A stretch of 36,609 bases of DNA from an uncultured Lachnospiraceae bacterium (GTDB lineage Bacteria > Bacillota > Clostridia > Lachnospirales > Lachnospiraceae), in NCBI GenBank assembly GCA_947626395.1, contig CANQRU010000036.1, positions 1 through 36,609 of the forward strand, in the 5' to 3' direction. A model generated the notes under the pieces. It was not told the origin of the DNA. It saw nothing but the letters and a program-made list of their open reading frames with translations, and did not search any database. Positions within the stretch are counted from its first letter, which is position 1. Every line of letters begins with the position of its first letter. The translations under genes and the position numbers were made by a program. Shown one piece after another: positions 1-7,101 of this stretch.

Positions 1-438
1 AATGATAATGATGATATCCTGCTGGTAAAAACACATCGCGGAGGGTGGGAATTTCCAGGAGGGCAGGTCGAAGTCGGGGAAAACGTGATCGACGCTGTTA
101 AAAGAGAAGTTATGGAAGAGACAGGCATTGATATTGAGGTTGGAGAAGTGTTTTGCATATCATCAAACACTTGTAAATATCCCGGGTATAACGGGGTCAA
201 AGAAGTGCCCACCAAGATTATGCTCGATTTTATTTGCAGGGCAAAAGAGGGCATACCGCGTCCTTCAAATGAAAACTCTGAGTCTGCTTTCTTTTCGATA
301 GACAAGGCTCAAGAGTTAATCACTACCCCTGCTATCGTTGAAAGATTCAAAGCATATCTGGAATATGCAGGCAGACCGACTTACTTGGAATATGTTACAA
401 AACCAAATTTTCAGCTGAAGCTGAAAAGATCCATTTGA
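1..438 (+). CDS. Nudix hydrolase, 5' truncated by window edge
   Basis: The frame is open from base 1 and ends with TGA at 436-438, so the true start lies upstream. A complete Nudix box is visible, starting GGQVEVGE and continuing to REVMEETGI, with the spacing G-x5-E-x7-RE-x2-EE-x-G. Its glutamates bind the Mg ions that position a nucleoside-diphosphate-X substrate for hydrolysis. The residues before the box (ILLVKTHRGGWEFPGG) match the usual Nudix beta strands. An internal ATG at base 85 falls inside the box and would destroy the fold, so it is not the start. The substrate cannot be told from sequence. The gene lies in a stretch visibly richer in A+T than the rest of the window and runs with two further genes on the same strand. 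Confidence 0.9.
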   Translation, partial: NDNDDILLVKTHRGGWEFPGGQVEVGENVIDAVKREVMEETGIDIEVGEVFCISSNTCKYPGYNGVKEVPTKIMLDFICRAKEGIPRPSNENSESAFFSIDKAQELITTPAIVERFKAYLEYAGRPTYLEYVTKPNFQLKLKRSI

Positions 439-463
439 ATTCTCATTTGTAGGGGGAATGATT

Positions 464-541
464 ATGAGCGGCACAGGAATTATTGGGCTAATTATCGCAT
501 TTATAAGGCGCAATGAAGAGAAGATAAATAAATCGGTGTAA
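464..541 (+). CDS. 25-residue hydrophobic microprotein
   Basis: ATG at 464 follows the purine-rich AGGGGGAA at 451-458 with 5-nt spacing, a good ribosome site. The product starts MSGTGIIGLIIAFIRR and ends in a charged tail with lysines and glutamates. A short hydrophobic run followed by arginines suggests a single-pass membrane microprotein with a cytoplasmic tail. It begins 26 nt after the Nudix stop and ends 37 nt before the next gene, so all three may share a transcript. No family is recognised. The ribosome site and composition support it; no homology could be checked. Confidence 0.45.
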   Translation: MSGTGIIGLIIAFIRRNEEKINKSV

Positions 542-577
542 AGGGAACTCTTCGTACAGTAAAGGAGGTGCCGGCCT

Positions 578-1474
578 GTGGCGGAAATTGTTTTTATATA
601 TTCTAAATGCGTTGATCTCGTCTATCATGTGTTGGCATATATGCAGGTGTGTAATGATTCAAATCTGTATTCTGAAAAATACATCCACGAGTTTGAAAAG
701 TATCGAAGAACATCCGAATGCTCATTTGATCTGAGACGTGCCACGACTAAAATTCAGCAATACTACAATCAACATTTTGAACGCCTTGGAATCGTGAATT
801 TTCTGCCGCTTACACAGCCTGATGAGAGTTTTGAGGAGTTGAAAAAAAGGCTTTTGAATTATCCCGGTTTTACACGAGAGGATAAAGATTTTTTTGTCGA
901 ACCGTTTGTAACCGCACTTGAAAAAGAGTCCCTCATATATTTTCCCTATTGGGAGTCGGAATATCGGAATACGCATGACAGACGCAAGAAGTGTGAGACG
1001 CAGCTTGAATCGCTCTTGAGATCGTGCGATTGCGTATTTTCACACTATCAAAAAAACAGAGCAGTCGCTTTTCTTTCGTTCAGCATAACCTGCAACGGGC
1101 GCGGATTACAATCATGGGATTCTTTTTTTGCCGCGGTACCGCTCCCTCAAAATGAACGAGAAGTTGAGCAGGCCTTTTTTCAGTTGTTTCATGAGTACAC
1201 ACATCAATTTACTGACATCCTGCTAAATCGGACGATCCGCATGGACGACGGTACCCATGATTTGTCGGAGAACCTTGTGATTCTGACAGATTATTTCATT
1301 ATAAAGAAAATTCGTGAAGAAATGGTGAAAGAATACCTTTCATGGATTTCTGCAATATGCGGTGGTACCGGGACGCCCTTTGACGAGACGGCTTTTCTGA
1401 ATCTGTTCCGTATCCCGCCAGATCTAAAGGAATTGATGCGGAAAGAGATAGAAGACATTTTCAGCGATGGATAA
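578..1474 (+). CDS. Unrecognised protein with HExxH (HEYTH) motif
   Basis: This 298-residue protein uses a GTG start at 578, chosen because AAAGGAGGTG at 561-570 is an excellent ribosome site 7 nt upstream. Near residue 208 it carries FHEYTHQFTD, an HExxH motif as in zinc metallopeptidases. About 20 residues later comes DLSENLVILTDYF, whose glutamate could be a third metal ligand as in gluzincins. That is inference. There is no signal peptide or membrane segment, so the protein is probably cytoplasmic. The rest is helical and charged, and I recognise no family. The gene is AT-richer than the window average, as are its two upstream neighbours, which suggests a separately acquired segment. It might instead be a catalytically dead protein that only keeps the motif. 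Confidence 0.75.
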   Translation: MAEIVFIYSKCVDLVYHVLAYMQVCNDSNLYSEKYIHEFEKYRRTSECSFDLRRATTKIQQYYNQHFERLGIVNFLPLTQPDESFEELKKRLLNYPGFTREDKDFFVEPFVTALEKESLIYFPYWESEYRNTHDRRKKCETQLESLLRSCDCVFSHYQKNRAVAFLSFSITCNGRGLQSWDSFFAAVPLPQNEREVEQAFFQLFHEYTHQFTDILLNRTIRMDDGTHDLSENLVILTDYFIIKKIREEMVKEYLSWISAICGGTGTPFDETAFLNLFRIPPDLKELMRKEIEDIFSDG

Positions 1475-1582
1475 CATGAAGTTTAGCTAATTCAAGGACT
1501 TCAGTCAATCCCAATCTGTAGAGTAGTCAAGGAAAAAGATAGTCCAGAGAACTAGCTCAAGCTTCTATTTTGCGAAATAGAA

Positions 1583-1678
1583 ATGGTAGTGGCTGTTCTG
1601 TTTGCAAATACAGTTGTGCTCATTGGAATATTGATTGAGGGTTTAGCCGGGATTTGGCGAAAACTGTACAGGAGATGA
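1583..1678 (+). CDS. Possible 31-residue membrane peptide
   Basis: In the 275-base gap between the HEYTH gene and the DUF1349 gene there is a short reading frame starting MVVAVLFANTVVLIGI and ending in WRKLYRR. A hydrophobic run followed by basic residues is what a membrane microprotein looks like, and it resembles the layout of the microprotein at 464. No convincing Shine-Dalgarno sequence precedes the ATG, so this is a weak call. The remainder of the gap shows nothing else I can name. Confidence 0.22.
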   Translation: MVVAVLFANTVVLIGILIEGLAGIWRKLYRR

Positions 1679-1749
1679 AACTTCTTGCGTTCTCCGCTCT
1701 GAGATGCTATTATGTAGGTCAGAAAATTGAGCATAAAAGGAGAGGCATT

Positions 1750-2358
1750 ATGTTTGACACAACGAAACTGCAATGGACGAGAGAACCCCGGTCGTATACG
1801 ATCGGAAACGACCGGATCGAGATTATCACAAAGCCTAATACGGATCTGTGGCAGCGCACTTATTATCATTTTCGAAATGACAACGCGCCGGTTCTTCAGA
1901 TGCGCACGAGGGAGAAATTCTTCTCATTCGTGGTGAAGACGGAGTTTGAGAGCAAGCACCGCTTCGACCAGTGCGGCGTGGTGATGTATCTGGACAGCGA
2001 GAACTGGCTGAAGGGTTCCATCGAGTATGAGAACGAAGTATTCCAGCATCTGGGCAGCGTGGCCACTAACCACGGATATTCGGACTGGGCGACCACGGAG
2101 ATTGACGCGTCGGTCAAATCCATGTGGTACCGGTTAAGCCGCAGAGAGGACGATTTTTGCATTGAATGTTCTGAGGATGGGGAGCATTTCGCGCAGATGC
2201 GGGTCTGCCATATGTGGGAGGCAGCCGATGAGATCGCTTTCGGCATGTACGCCTGCAGCCCGGAGGATTCTTCCTTTAAGGCGACGTTTACCCATATGGA
2301 CGTTACGGACTGCAAATGGCTGGCTCACGACGGGCAGAAGCCGGATGATGAAGTGTGA
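1750..2358 (+). CDS. DUF1349-like concanavalin A-fold protein
   Basis: The start at ATG 1750 follows AAAAGGAGAGG, an ideal ribosome site; longer upstream versions of the frame lack one. The product is 202 residues. The pattern is typical of DUF1349 proteins, which adopt a beta-sandwich like legume lectins: an early W, then RTYYHFRNDNAP, then a central CGVVMYLDSENWLKGSIEY, then SVATNHGYSDW, and a late FGMYACSPE followed by FTHMDV. These proteins are usually cytoplasmic, and some fungal relatives were named as regulators of enolase. The biochemical role is unknown. The gene stands alone with its own terminator about 120 nt downstream. From here on the base composition shifts to the GC-richer level of the rest of the window. 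Confidence 0.82.
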   Translation: MFDTTKLQWTREPRSYTIGNDRIEIITKPNTDLWQRTYYHFRNDNAPVLQMRTREKFFSFVVKTEFESKHRFDQCGVVMYLDSENWLKGSIEYENEVFQHLGSVATNHGYSDWATTEIDASVKSMWYRLSRREDDFCIECSEDGEHFAQMRVCHMWEAADEIAFGMYACSPEDSSFKATFTHMDVTDCKWLAHDGQKPDDEV

Positions 2359-2474
2359 CGGACGTATAACAGCATAACATAGCTGCATTATTCTGCGCAG
2401 CAAGACGGCGATATGGCTGCGGCAGCGGGGCGGCGGCAATGCTGCGGCCGCAGCGGTAATGAGGATTCGGTGCA

Positions 2475-2515
2475 AATAAGGTTCCTGTTTTCGTAAAATA
2501 GGAACCTTATTTTAT
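2475..2515 (+). terminator. Rho-independent terminator after the DUF1349 gene
   Basis: Arms AATAAGGTTCCT at 2475-2486 and AGGAACCTTATT at 2500-2511 pair over 12 bp, with a loop that can itself partly pair, and TT-rich sequence follows. The flanking A and T runs make it able to act on both strands. Confidence 0.8.
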
Positions 2516-2620
2516 TCGATGGATTCCATTATAATAATTATAAATGTTAGCTGCGGAAGTGTTCTCCCCGGCAGGAAAGCGGAGAACGCGCGGACCAATT
2601 TAAGAAGGAGGAATTTCGTT

Positions 2621-4042
2621 ATGTTAGTTGAGACAAAAGCAAGAGTCGGCGTATTCGCCATCGCGCTGGGCGCCTATCTGCCCCAGTTTCCGTCGCTGGT
2701 GCCGGAATTTGAGTCCCAGTACGAGGCGTTCAAGAAGACGCTGCCGGATACGGTGGAGGTGATCGACGGGGGGCTGGTCACGACGAAGGAGCTGTCTATG
2801 GCGGCGGGGGACAAGTTCCGGGCCGCGGATGTGGATCTGGTGATCATCCAGCTTCTGACCTACGCCACTTCCTACAATATGTTGCCAGCGGTCCGTGACC
2901 TGAATGTGCCGGTGGTGCTGGTGAACCTGCAGAAGAAGAAAGCGCCGGATTATGCAAATACGGACACAGCCACCTGGCTGGGCGAGCTGTACGCCTGCGG
3001 CGCTGTGGGCGAGATGGTGGCGGATCTGGAGCGCGCCGGAAAGCGCCACGCGGTGATCACCGGCGTGGTCGAAGGCGGGGATCCACAGGCCCAGGCGGAG
3101 ATCGAGGACTGGTGCCGGGCGGCCCAGGTACGGCGCCGTTTCCGCGATACGAACCTGGCCCAGATCGGACGTCCTTACCCGGGCATGATGGATCTGTACA
3201 TTGACGAGACGAACCTGTACCACAGGATGTTCCTTTACACCAAGCAGTTCGACTGGGAGAAAATGTGGGCCATCGCCGACAATATCACCGACGAGGAAGC
3301 CATCCGCGCCAAGGCGCAGGATATCCTGGATACCTTCGATATCGAGGGCGGCGGCACCATCGGGAAGGTCTGGGATATGGCCAGATATGTGGTGGCCTTC
3401 GAGCAGTGGGTGAAGGACGAGCAGCTGGCGCTGATCGCGTCCCATTACGACGGCTTCGCCCAGGGCGTGGCCGGGAAGCTGGACAGCATGCTGATCCCGG
3501 CGTTCTCCATGCTGATCAAGCAGGGAACCGCCTGCGCGGTGGAGGGCGATATTAAAGTGGCCATGGCCATGAGCATTTTAAAGACGATCGCGGGCACCGG
3601 CCAGTTGTCGGAAATGTACTCCATCGATTTCAATGAAGATATCTGCATCATCGGCCATTCCGGCTCCGGCGACGCGGATATTTCCCAGGCGAAGAAGCCG
3701 ACGATGAAGATCGTCCCCGTGTTCCACGGCAAGACCGGCGGCGGCTATCTGACCCAGTTTTATCCGCCCACGGGCCCGGTCACTTATCTGGGCATTACCC
3801 AGGATAAGGACGGACATTTCAAATTTGTCGCGGCGGAGGGCGTCAATGAGCCCGGCCCGATCTTTACCTTCGGCGATACGAATATGCGAACCCGCTTCAC
3901 CTGCGGCGCCCGTGAATTCTGCAACCGCTGGAGCGAGGCAGGTCCGACCCATCATATGGCGGCGGCGGTCGGACGCCATATCGACACGATCCTGAAGGTC
4001 GCGAAGATCTTCGACGTGCCGGTGGATGTTATTACGAGATAG
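2621..4042 (+). CDS. L-arabinose/L-fucose isomerase family protein
   Basis: This 473-residue protein starts at ATG 2621 behind AAGAAGGAGG. The frame stays open upstream but without a better ribosome site. It has the look of the arabinose/fucose isomerase superfamily, sugar-phosphate-independent aldose-ketose isomerases that use a divalent metal. The N-terminal part has a Rossmann-like segment (VDLVIIQLLTYATSYNMLPAV). A central glycine-rich region carries GHSGSGDADIS. The C-terminal RFTCGAREFCNRWSEAGPTHHMA resembles the end of AraA, where paired histidines sit in the active site. The length matches AraA, about 475 to 500 residues. Many relatives in clostridia lack a proven substrate, so I do not assign araA. 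A TATAAT-like box at 2530-2535 could be part of its promoter. It converges on the carboxypeptidase gene, with only 25 bases between the stops. Confidence 0.8.
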   Translation: MLVETKARVGVFAIALGAYLPQFPSLVPEFESQYEAFKKTLPDTVEVIDGGLVTTKELSMAAGDKFRAADVDLVIIQLLTYATSYNMLPAVRDLNVPVVLVNLQKKKAPDYANTDTATWLGELYACGAVGEMVADLERAGKRHAVITGVVEGGDPQAQAEIEDWCRAAQVRRRFRDTNLAQIGRPYPGMMDLYIDETNLYHRMFLYTKQFDWEKMWAIADNITDEEAIRAKAQDILDTFDIEGGGTIGKVWDMARYVVAFEQWVKDEQLALIASHYDGFAQGVAGKLDSMLIPAFSMLIKQGTACAVEGDIKVAMAMSILKTIAGTGQLSEMYSIDFNEDICIIGHSGSGDADISQAKKPTMKIVPVFHGKTGGGYLTQFYPPTGPVTYLGITQDKDGHFKFVAAEGVNEPGPIFTFGDTNMRTRFTCGAREFCNRWSEAGPTHHMAAAVGRHIDTILKVAKIFDVPVDVITR

Positions 4043-4067
4043 AATTCTGAAACAGACCGCGCCTCTT

Positions 4068-5018
4068 TTAAGGGGCGGCGGATACAGCATCCAGATATTC
4101 TTCCAGGCAGATGCCGCGGCGGTGGATTTCCGCCGCGGCTTCTTCGCCTACATAGCGGTAATGCCAAGGCTCGTTGCTGATGCCGGTGATCTCGGTCTTA
4201 TCGTCCGGGTAGCGGTGGATAAAGCCGTATTCGTGGGCGTGTTTGTCCAGCCATTCATAGACCTGATAGCCGGCGGAATGGATGCCGTCGGCGTTGATGT
4301 CCACGGCGGAACCAAGCTGATGCTCGCTGGTGCCGGGGATGGCGACCCAAGTCTCGGCTTCCTTTTTCGCCCTGTCGGCGGAATAGCCCTGGGACTCAAA
4401 GGACGCGATCTTTTCGTCCATCAGGCTCTGCTGCTTTTCCGTGGTGCGGAAGCCGGAGGCCACTATCGGATATACGCCGTCTTCGCGCATGGCGTCGAAC
4501 ATGGACTGCAGGGCCGGATAGATGCGGGAGTCTACAGACTGGCCGTTGTCGAGTTCAGTCAGCTCCAGCTGGTCCTGATAGCCGTCGGGGAGCGGATGGG
4601 TGCGGTTGACAAGCAGAAGATACCAGGGGGTGCCGGAGCCGGAAGCGGACGCTGCAGTATCGGAGTTGCCGCCTGTCTGCGAGGCGTTGTCTGAGTTGCC
4701 TGTATGAGCAGAATCAGCGTCTGTTGTTCCGGGTGAAATGGTCGTGCCGCCGGCATTATCCATCTTCTGGCGTTTCGCCGGATTCACGATCCGGATCAGA
4801 GAATCAGGCAGATCGTTCTGCAGAAAGGACGATGGCTCCGAAGTCCCGGTTCCCGGCACATTCCGGTTCAGAAAGGCCGGAAGGCAGAGCAGGGTCGTGA
4901 TGGCTGCGACGCAGATGCAGAGAAAGCAGAAGCGGGTTCGCCGTCTGCGTATGGCTTTGCGGCGGCCGCGGCTGTGGTGCGTGTTAGGATTTTGTCTTTG
5001 ATCAGATTGTTTATTCAT
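4068..5018 (-). CDS. Membrane-anchored D,D-carboxypeptidase, VanY/M15B type
   Basis: This 316-residue protein hydrolyses the terminal D-alanine of peptidoglycan stem peptides, judged from family motifs. A basic N-terminus is followed by one transmembrane anchor (FCFLCICVAAITTLLCLPAF, about residues 31-50). A low-complexity Ser/Thr/Asn/Gly linker follows, then the VanY domain. The zinc ligands are visible in SEHQLGSAVDIN (His and Asp) and in EPWHYRYVG (His); the glutamate of EPWH is the likely catalytic base. The start at 5018 was chosen because AGGAGG at 5028-5033, read on the minus strand, lies 9 nt upstream; two in-frame ATGs lie further 5'. That ribosome site is buried in a 13-bp inverted repeat. 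The gene follows vanR- and vanS-like genes on the same strand, 142 nt after the kinase stop. No vancomycin-type ligase or racemase is present, so this is probably housekeeping or stress remodelling of the wall. Confidence 0.92.
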   Translation of the reverse strand: MNKQSDQRQNPNTHHSRGRRKAIRRRRTRFCFLCICVAAITTLLCLPAFLNRNVPGTGTSEPSSFLQNDLPDSLIRIVNPAKRQKMDNAGGTTISPGTTDADSAHTGNSDNASQTGGNSDTAASASGSGTPWYLLLVNRTHPLPDGYQDQLELTELDNGQSVDSRIYPALQSMFDAMREDGVYPIVASGFRTTEKQQSLMDEKIASFESQGYSADRAKKEAETWVAIPGTSEHQLGSAVDINADGIHSAGYQVYEWLDKHAHEYGFIHRYPDDKTEITGISNEPWHYRYVGEEAAAEIHRRGICLEEYLDAVSAAP

Positions 5019-5024
5019 AATTAT

Positions 5025-5065
5025 CATGCCTCCTGTCAGCTTCATTTTACAGGACAGGAGGCATG
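5025..5065 (-). promoter_or_regulatory. Hairpin sequestering the ribosome site of the VanY-type gene
   Basis: CATGCCTCCTGTC at 5025-5037 and its exact reverse complement at 5053-5065 are separated by 15 nt. In the minus-strand transcript the 3' arm contains AGGAGG, the only good ribosome site of the carboxypeptidase, and the arm ends 6 nt before the start codon. A stable fold would therefore hide the site. No T-run follows on the minus strand, so it is not a normal terminator. Regulation by this structure is inference. Confidence 0.6.
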
Positions 5066-5088
5066 GGTTCTTTAATATCGGATTGTTT

Positions 5089-5109
5089 GATTCCTAAGAA
5101 AATGTTAAT
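5089..5109 (-). promoter_or_regulatory. Candidate VanR-type box upstream of the carboxypeptidase
   Basis: Read on the minus strand this stretch is ATTAACATTTTC followed by TTAGGAATC. Nearly the same string, ATTAATATTTTTTC followed by ATAGGAATC, lies in front of the response-regulator gene at 7060-7082. Such a shared box, absent elsewhere nearby, could be the binding site of the VanR-like regulator. A TATTAA -10-like element is at 5072-5077. The distances to the -10 boxes differ between the two copies, which weakens the case. Confidence 0.35.
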
Positions 5110-5160
5110 GTGAGGTTGAGATTCACTAATCGGCAAAATGCGGCCACAGATGCAGGACGC

Positions 5161-6282
5161 TTACCGGTTCGGCAGCGTGACCGTGAATTCCACGATCCCG
5201 TCGCGGCTGTCCGCCGCGATCGTGCCGCCGTGAAGCGTGACGATCTCCTTTGCGATGGCAAGCCCCAGGCCGGCGCCGCCGGTATCGGAGGTGCGCGCCG
5301 TATCCAGCCGGTAGAATTTCTCGAAGAGAGTGGCCAGCTTCTCCCTGGGGATCGTTTTGCCCTGATTCTGAAAAACGATCACGACATCGTCTTCCGATTC
5401 CCACGCGGTGATGCGGATCTCGGTATCGGGACTGCTGTAAGCGATCGCGTTTTTCAGGATATTCTGAAAGACTCTGGCCAGGCGGTCCGGATCGCCGCAG
5501 ACGGTCAGATCCTCGTCGGCGTCCAGAACTGCGGTATTTCCATGCTCCATAAGAAGCGGGGAGAACTCGTCGGTCAGCTGCACCAGCATGTAGCAGAGGT
5601 CGATCTTTTCCTTCGTGAGCGTGATCTGCTGCAGGTTATAGCGTGTGATCTCGAAGAACTCGTTGATCATTTTCTCCAGCCGGTAAGCCTTGTCCAGCGT
5701 GATGCCCACATAGCGGGCACGCTGTTCGGCCGGCATATCCGGGGCCTCGGACAGAAGGCTCAGATAACCGATGACTGAGGTGAGGGGCGTGCGGATGTCG
5801 TGGGCCAGGTACATGACCAGGTCGTTCTTGCGCTGTTCGGCCAGCTGGGCGTCCACGGCGCGTTTGTGAAGCTCCGACTTTACTTCGTTTAATTTGCGCT
5901 CGGTGGCGGCCATTTCCGGCGGCAGACTGATATCGCCGCCGTCGGACAAAAGGCCGTCGATGCCCCGGTTGATCGCGTCGAAATAACTGGTGAACCAGTT
6001 CAGGATCACCCACAGGAGCAGGAAGAACAGAACCATGATCGCGGCGATCCAGAAGAACGTGATATTGCCGCGGAAAATGATTGTATAGAGCCGGTGGGCT
6101 TCCTCATCGCTGATACGAAAAAGACTGCGGAAAACCGCTACCAGCCAGTCGCCGCCCCGCCTGTGCCAGAACCGCCGGTAGAAGAGATAGATCAGGACCG
6201 GCGCGGCGACGCCGATGCAGATCAGGCGGATATAAAGTTTTCGCTTGAAGCCGGAATAGTCGGATCTACGGTTGTCTTTCAA
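5161..6282 (-). CDS. VanS-like sensor histidine kinase
   Basis: This 373-residue kinase has two transmembrane segments, about residues 18-35 and 75-97, enclosing a short outside loop. A HAMP-like linker follows. The dimerisation and phosphoacceptor helix has the H-box YLAHDIRTPLTSVIGYL with His161. The ATPase domain shows the N-box (FQNILKNAIAYS), DTGGAGLGLAIAKEIV and a final GG-containing turn. The sequence is closest in style to the VanS family, which senses cell-envelope signals. The TTG start at 6282 overlaps the last 17 bases of the response-regulator gene, so translation of the two is probably coupled. The partner is the VanR-like protein just upstream. The small sensory loop suggests it reads events in or at the membrane. 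Confidence 0.93.
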   Translation of the reverse strand: MKDNRRSDYSGFKRKLYIRLICIGVAAPVLIYLFYRRFWHRRGGDWLVAVFRSLFRISDEEAHRLYTIIFRGNITFFWIAAIMVLFFLLLWVILNWFTSYFDAINRGIDGLLSDGGDISLPPEMAATERKLNEVKSELHKRAVDAQLAEQRKNDLVMYLAHDIRTPLTSVIGYLSLLSEAPDMPAEQRARYVGITLDKAYRLEKMINEFFEITRYNLQQITLTKEKIDLCYMLVQLTDEFSPLLMEHGNTAVLDADEDLTVCGDPDRLARVFQNILKNAIAYSSPDTEIRITAWESEDDVVIVFQNQGKTIPREKLATLFEKFYRLDTARTSDTGGAGLGLAIAKEIVTLHGGTIAADSRDGIVEFTVTLPNR

Positions 6283-6976
6283 TTTTATACCCCACTCCCC
6301 AGATGGTCCGGATGTAGTTTGGTTTCTCGACGGTATCGCCCAGCTTCTCCCGCAGATGGCGGATGTGGACGGTGATCGTGTTGTTGCTCTTGCTGTAGTA
6401 TTCGTCCTGCCAGATCTGATGGAACAGTTCCTCGGCGCTGACCACGTTGCCTTTATTCTCCAGAAGGATCCTGAGGATCGAAAACTCCGTAGGCGTCAGC
6501 GTCAGCGGCCGTTCATTTAACATGCACTCGTGGGTCCGGACGTTCAGCAGCAGGCCGGAGTGGGAGAGTACGTCGGTTTCCGTTTCGGGTGCGGCGCTGG
6601 CTGGATTGTAGCGTTTGTAGCGGCGCAGCTGGGCCTTCACCCGTGCCACCAGTTCCAGAGGACGGAAGGGTTTGGTAATGTAATCGTCAGCGCCCAGGGT
6701 CAGGCCGGTGATCTTATCGGTCTCTTCGTCCTTGGCGGTCAGCATGATGACCGGGTAGGTGTGATCCTGCCGGATACGGCGGCAGAGATCATAGCCGTTC
6801 ATATCCGGCAGCATAATGTCGAGGATCGCCAGATCCAGCTCTTCCCGTTCAATGCACGCGAGGGCGTCACCGGCGGTGTAGTATTTGAATACAGTATAGT
6901 TCTCGTTCTGAAGATAGACCTCCACCAGGTCCGCGATGGCGGTCTCGTCGTCGACGATCAGGATCTTGTCCGGCAT
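6266..6976 (-). CDS. VanR-like OmpR-family response regulator
   Basis: This 236-residue protein has an N-terminal receiver domain with the acidic pocket (LIVDDE), phospho-acceptor Asp53 in LAILDIMLPD, the Thr of VIMLTAKD and the Lys of YITKPF. A C-terminal winged helix follows, with LTPTEFSILRILL and NTITVHIRHLREKLGD, ending in the usual GVGYKIE. It should bind DNA when phosphorylated by the neighbouring kinase. The start at 6976 follows GGGAGG closely; the frame extends 43 codons further upstream but that part does not look like a receiver. It is the first gene of a vanR-vanS-vanY-like series on the minus strand. VanR is the closest named family, but no glycopeptide resistance genes accompany it. 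Confidence 0.94.
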   Translation of the reverse strand: MPDKILIVDDETAIADLVEVYLQNENYTVFKYYTAGDALACIEREELDLAILDIMLPDMNGYDLCRRIRQDHTYPVIMLTAKDEETDKITGLTLGADDYITKPFRPLELVARVKAQLRRYKRYNPASAAPETETDVLSHSGLLLNVRTHECMLNERPLTLTPTEFSILRILLENKGNVVSAEELFHQIWQDEYYSKSNNTITVHIRHLREKLGDTVEKPNYIRTIWGVGYKIERQP

Positions 6977-7027
6977 GGGAGCCTCCCGGTTGTGATGTAT
7001 TGGCAGTTGATATTGTCCTTCAAAGGT

Positions 7028-7082
7028 AGTATAGCAGATCCTGGATGGACGGTTATTAGGATTCCTATGAAAAAATATTAAT
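7028..7082 (-). promoter_or_regulatory. Promoter region and candidate autoregulatory box of the vanR-like gene
   Basis: A TATACT -10 element reads on the minus strand at 7028-7033. No good -35 lies 17 nt upstream of it, as is usual for promoters that need an activator. The ATTAAT...ATAGGAATC box shared with the carboxypeptidase gene lies at 7060-7082. It also contains half of an inverted repeat, TATTAGGA/TCCTAATA (7054-7061 and 7087-7094). Confidence 0.4.
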
Positions 7083-7101
7083 ATTTTCCTAATATCCGGC
7101 G

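Noticed and set aside
4068-6976. Vancomycin resistance operon
   Set aside because: Only regulatory and carboxypeptidase genes are present; no ligase, VanX or racemase.
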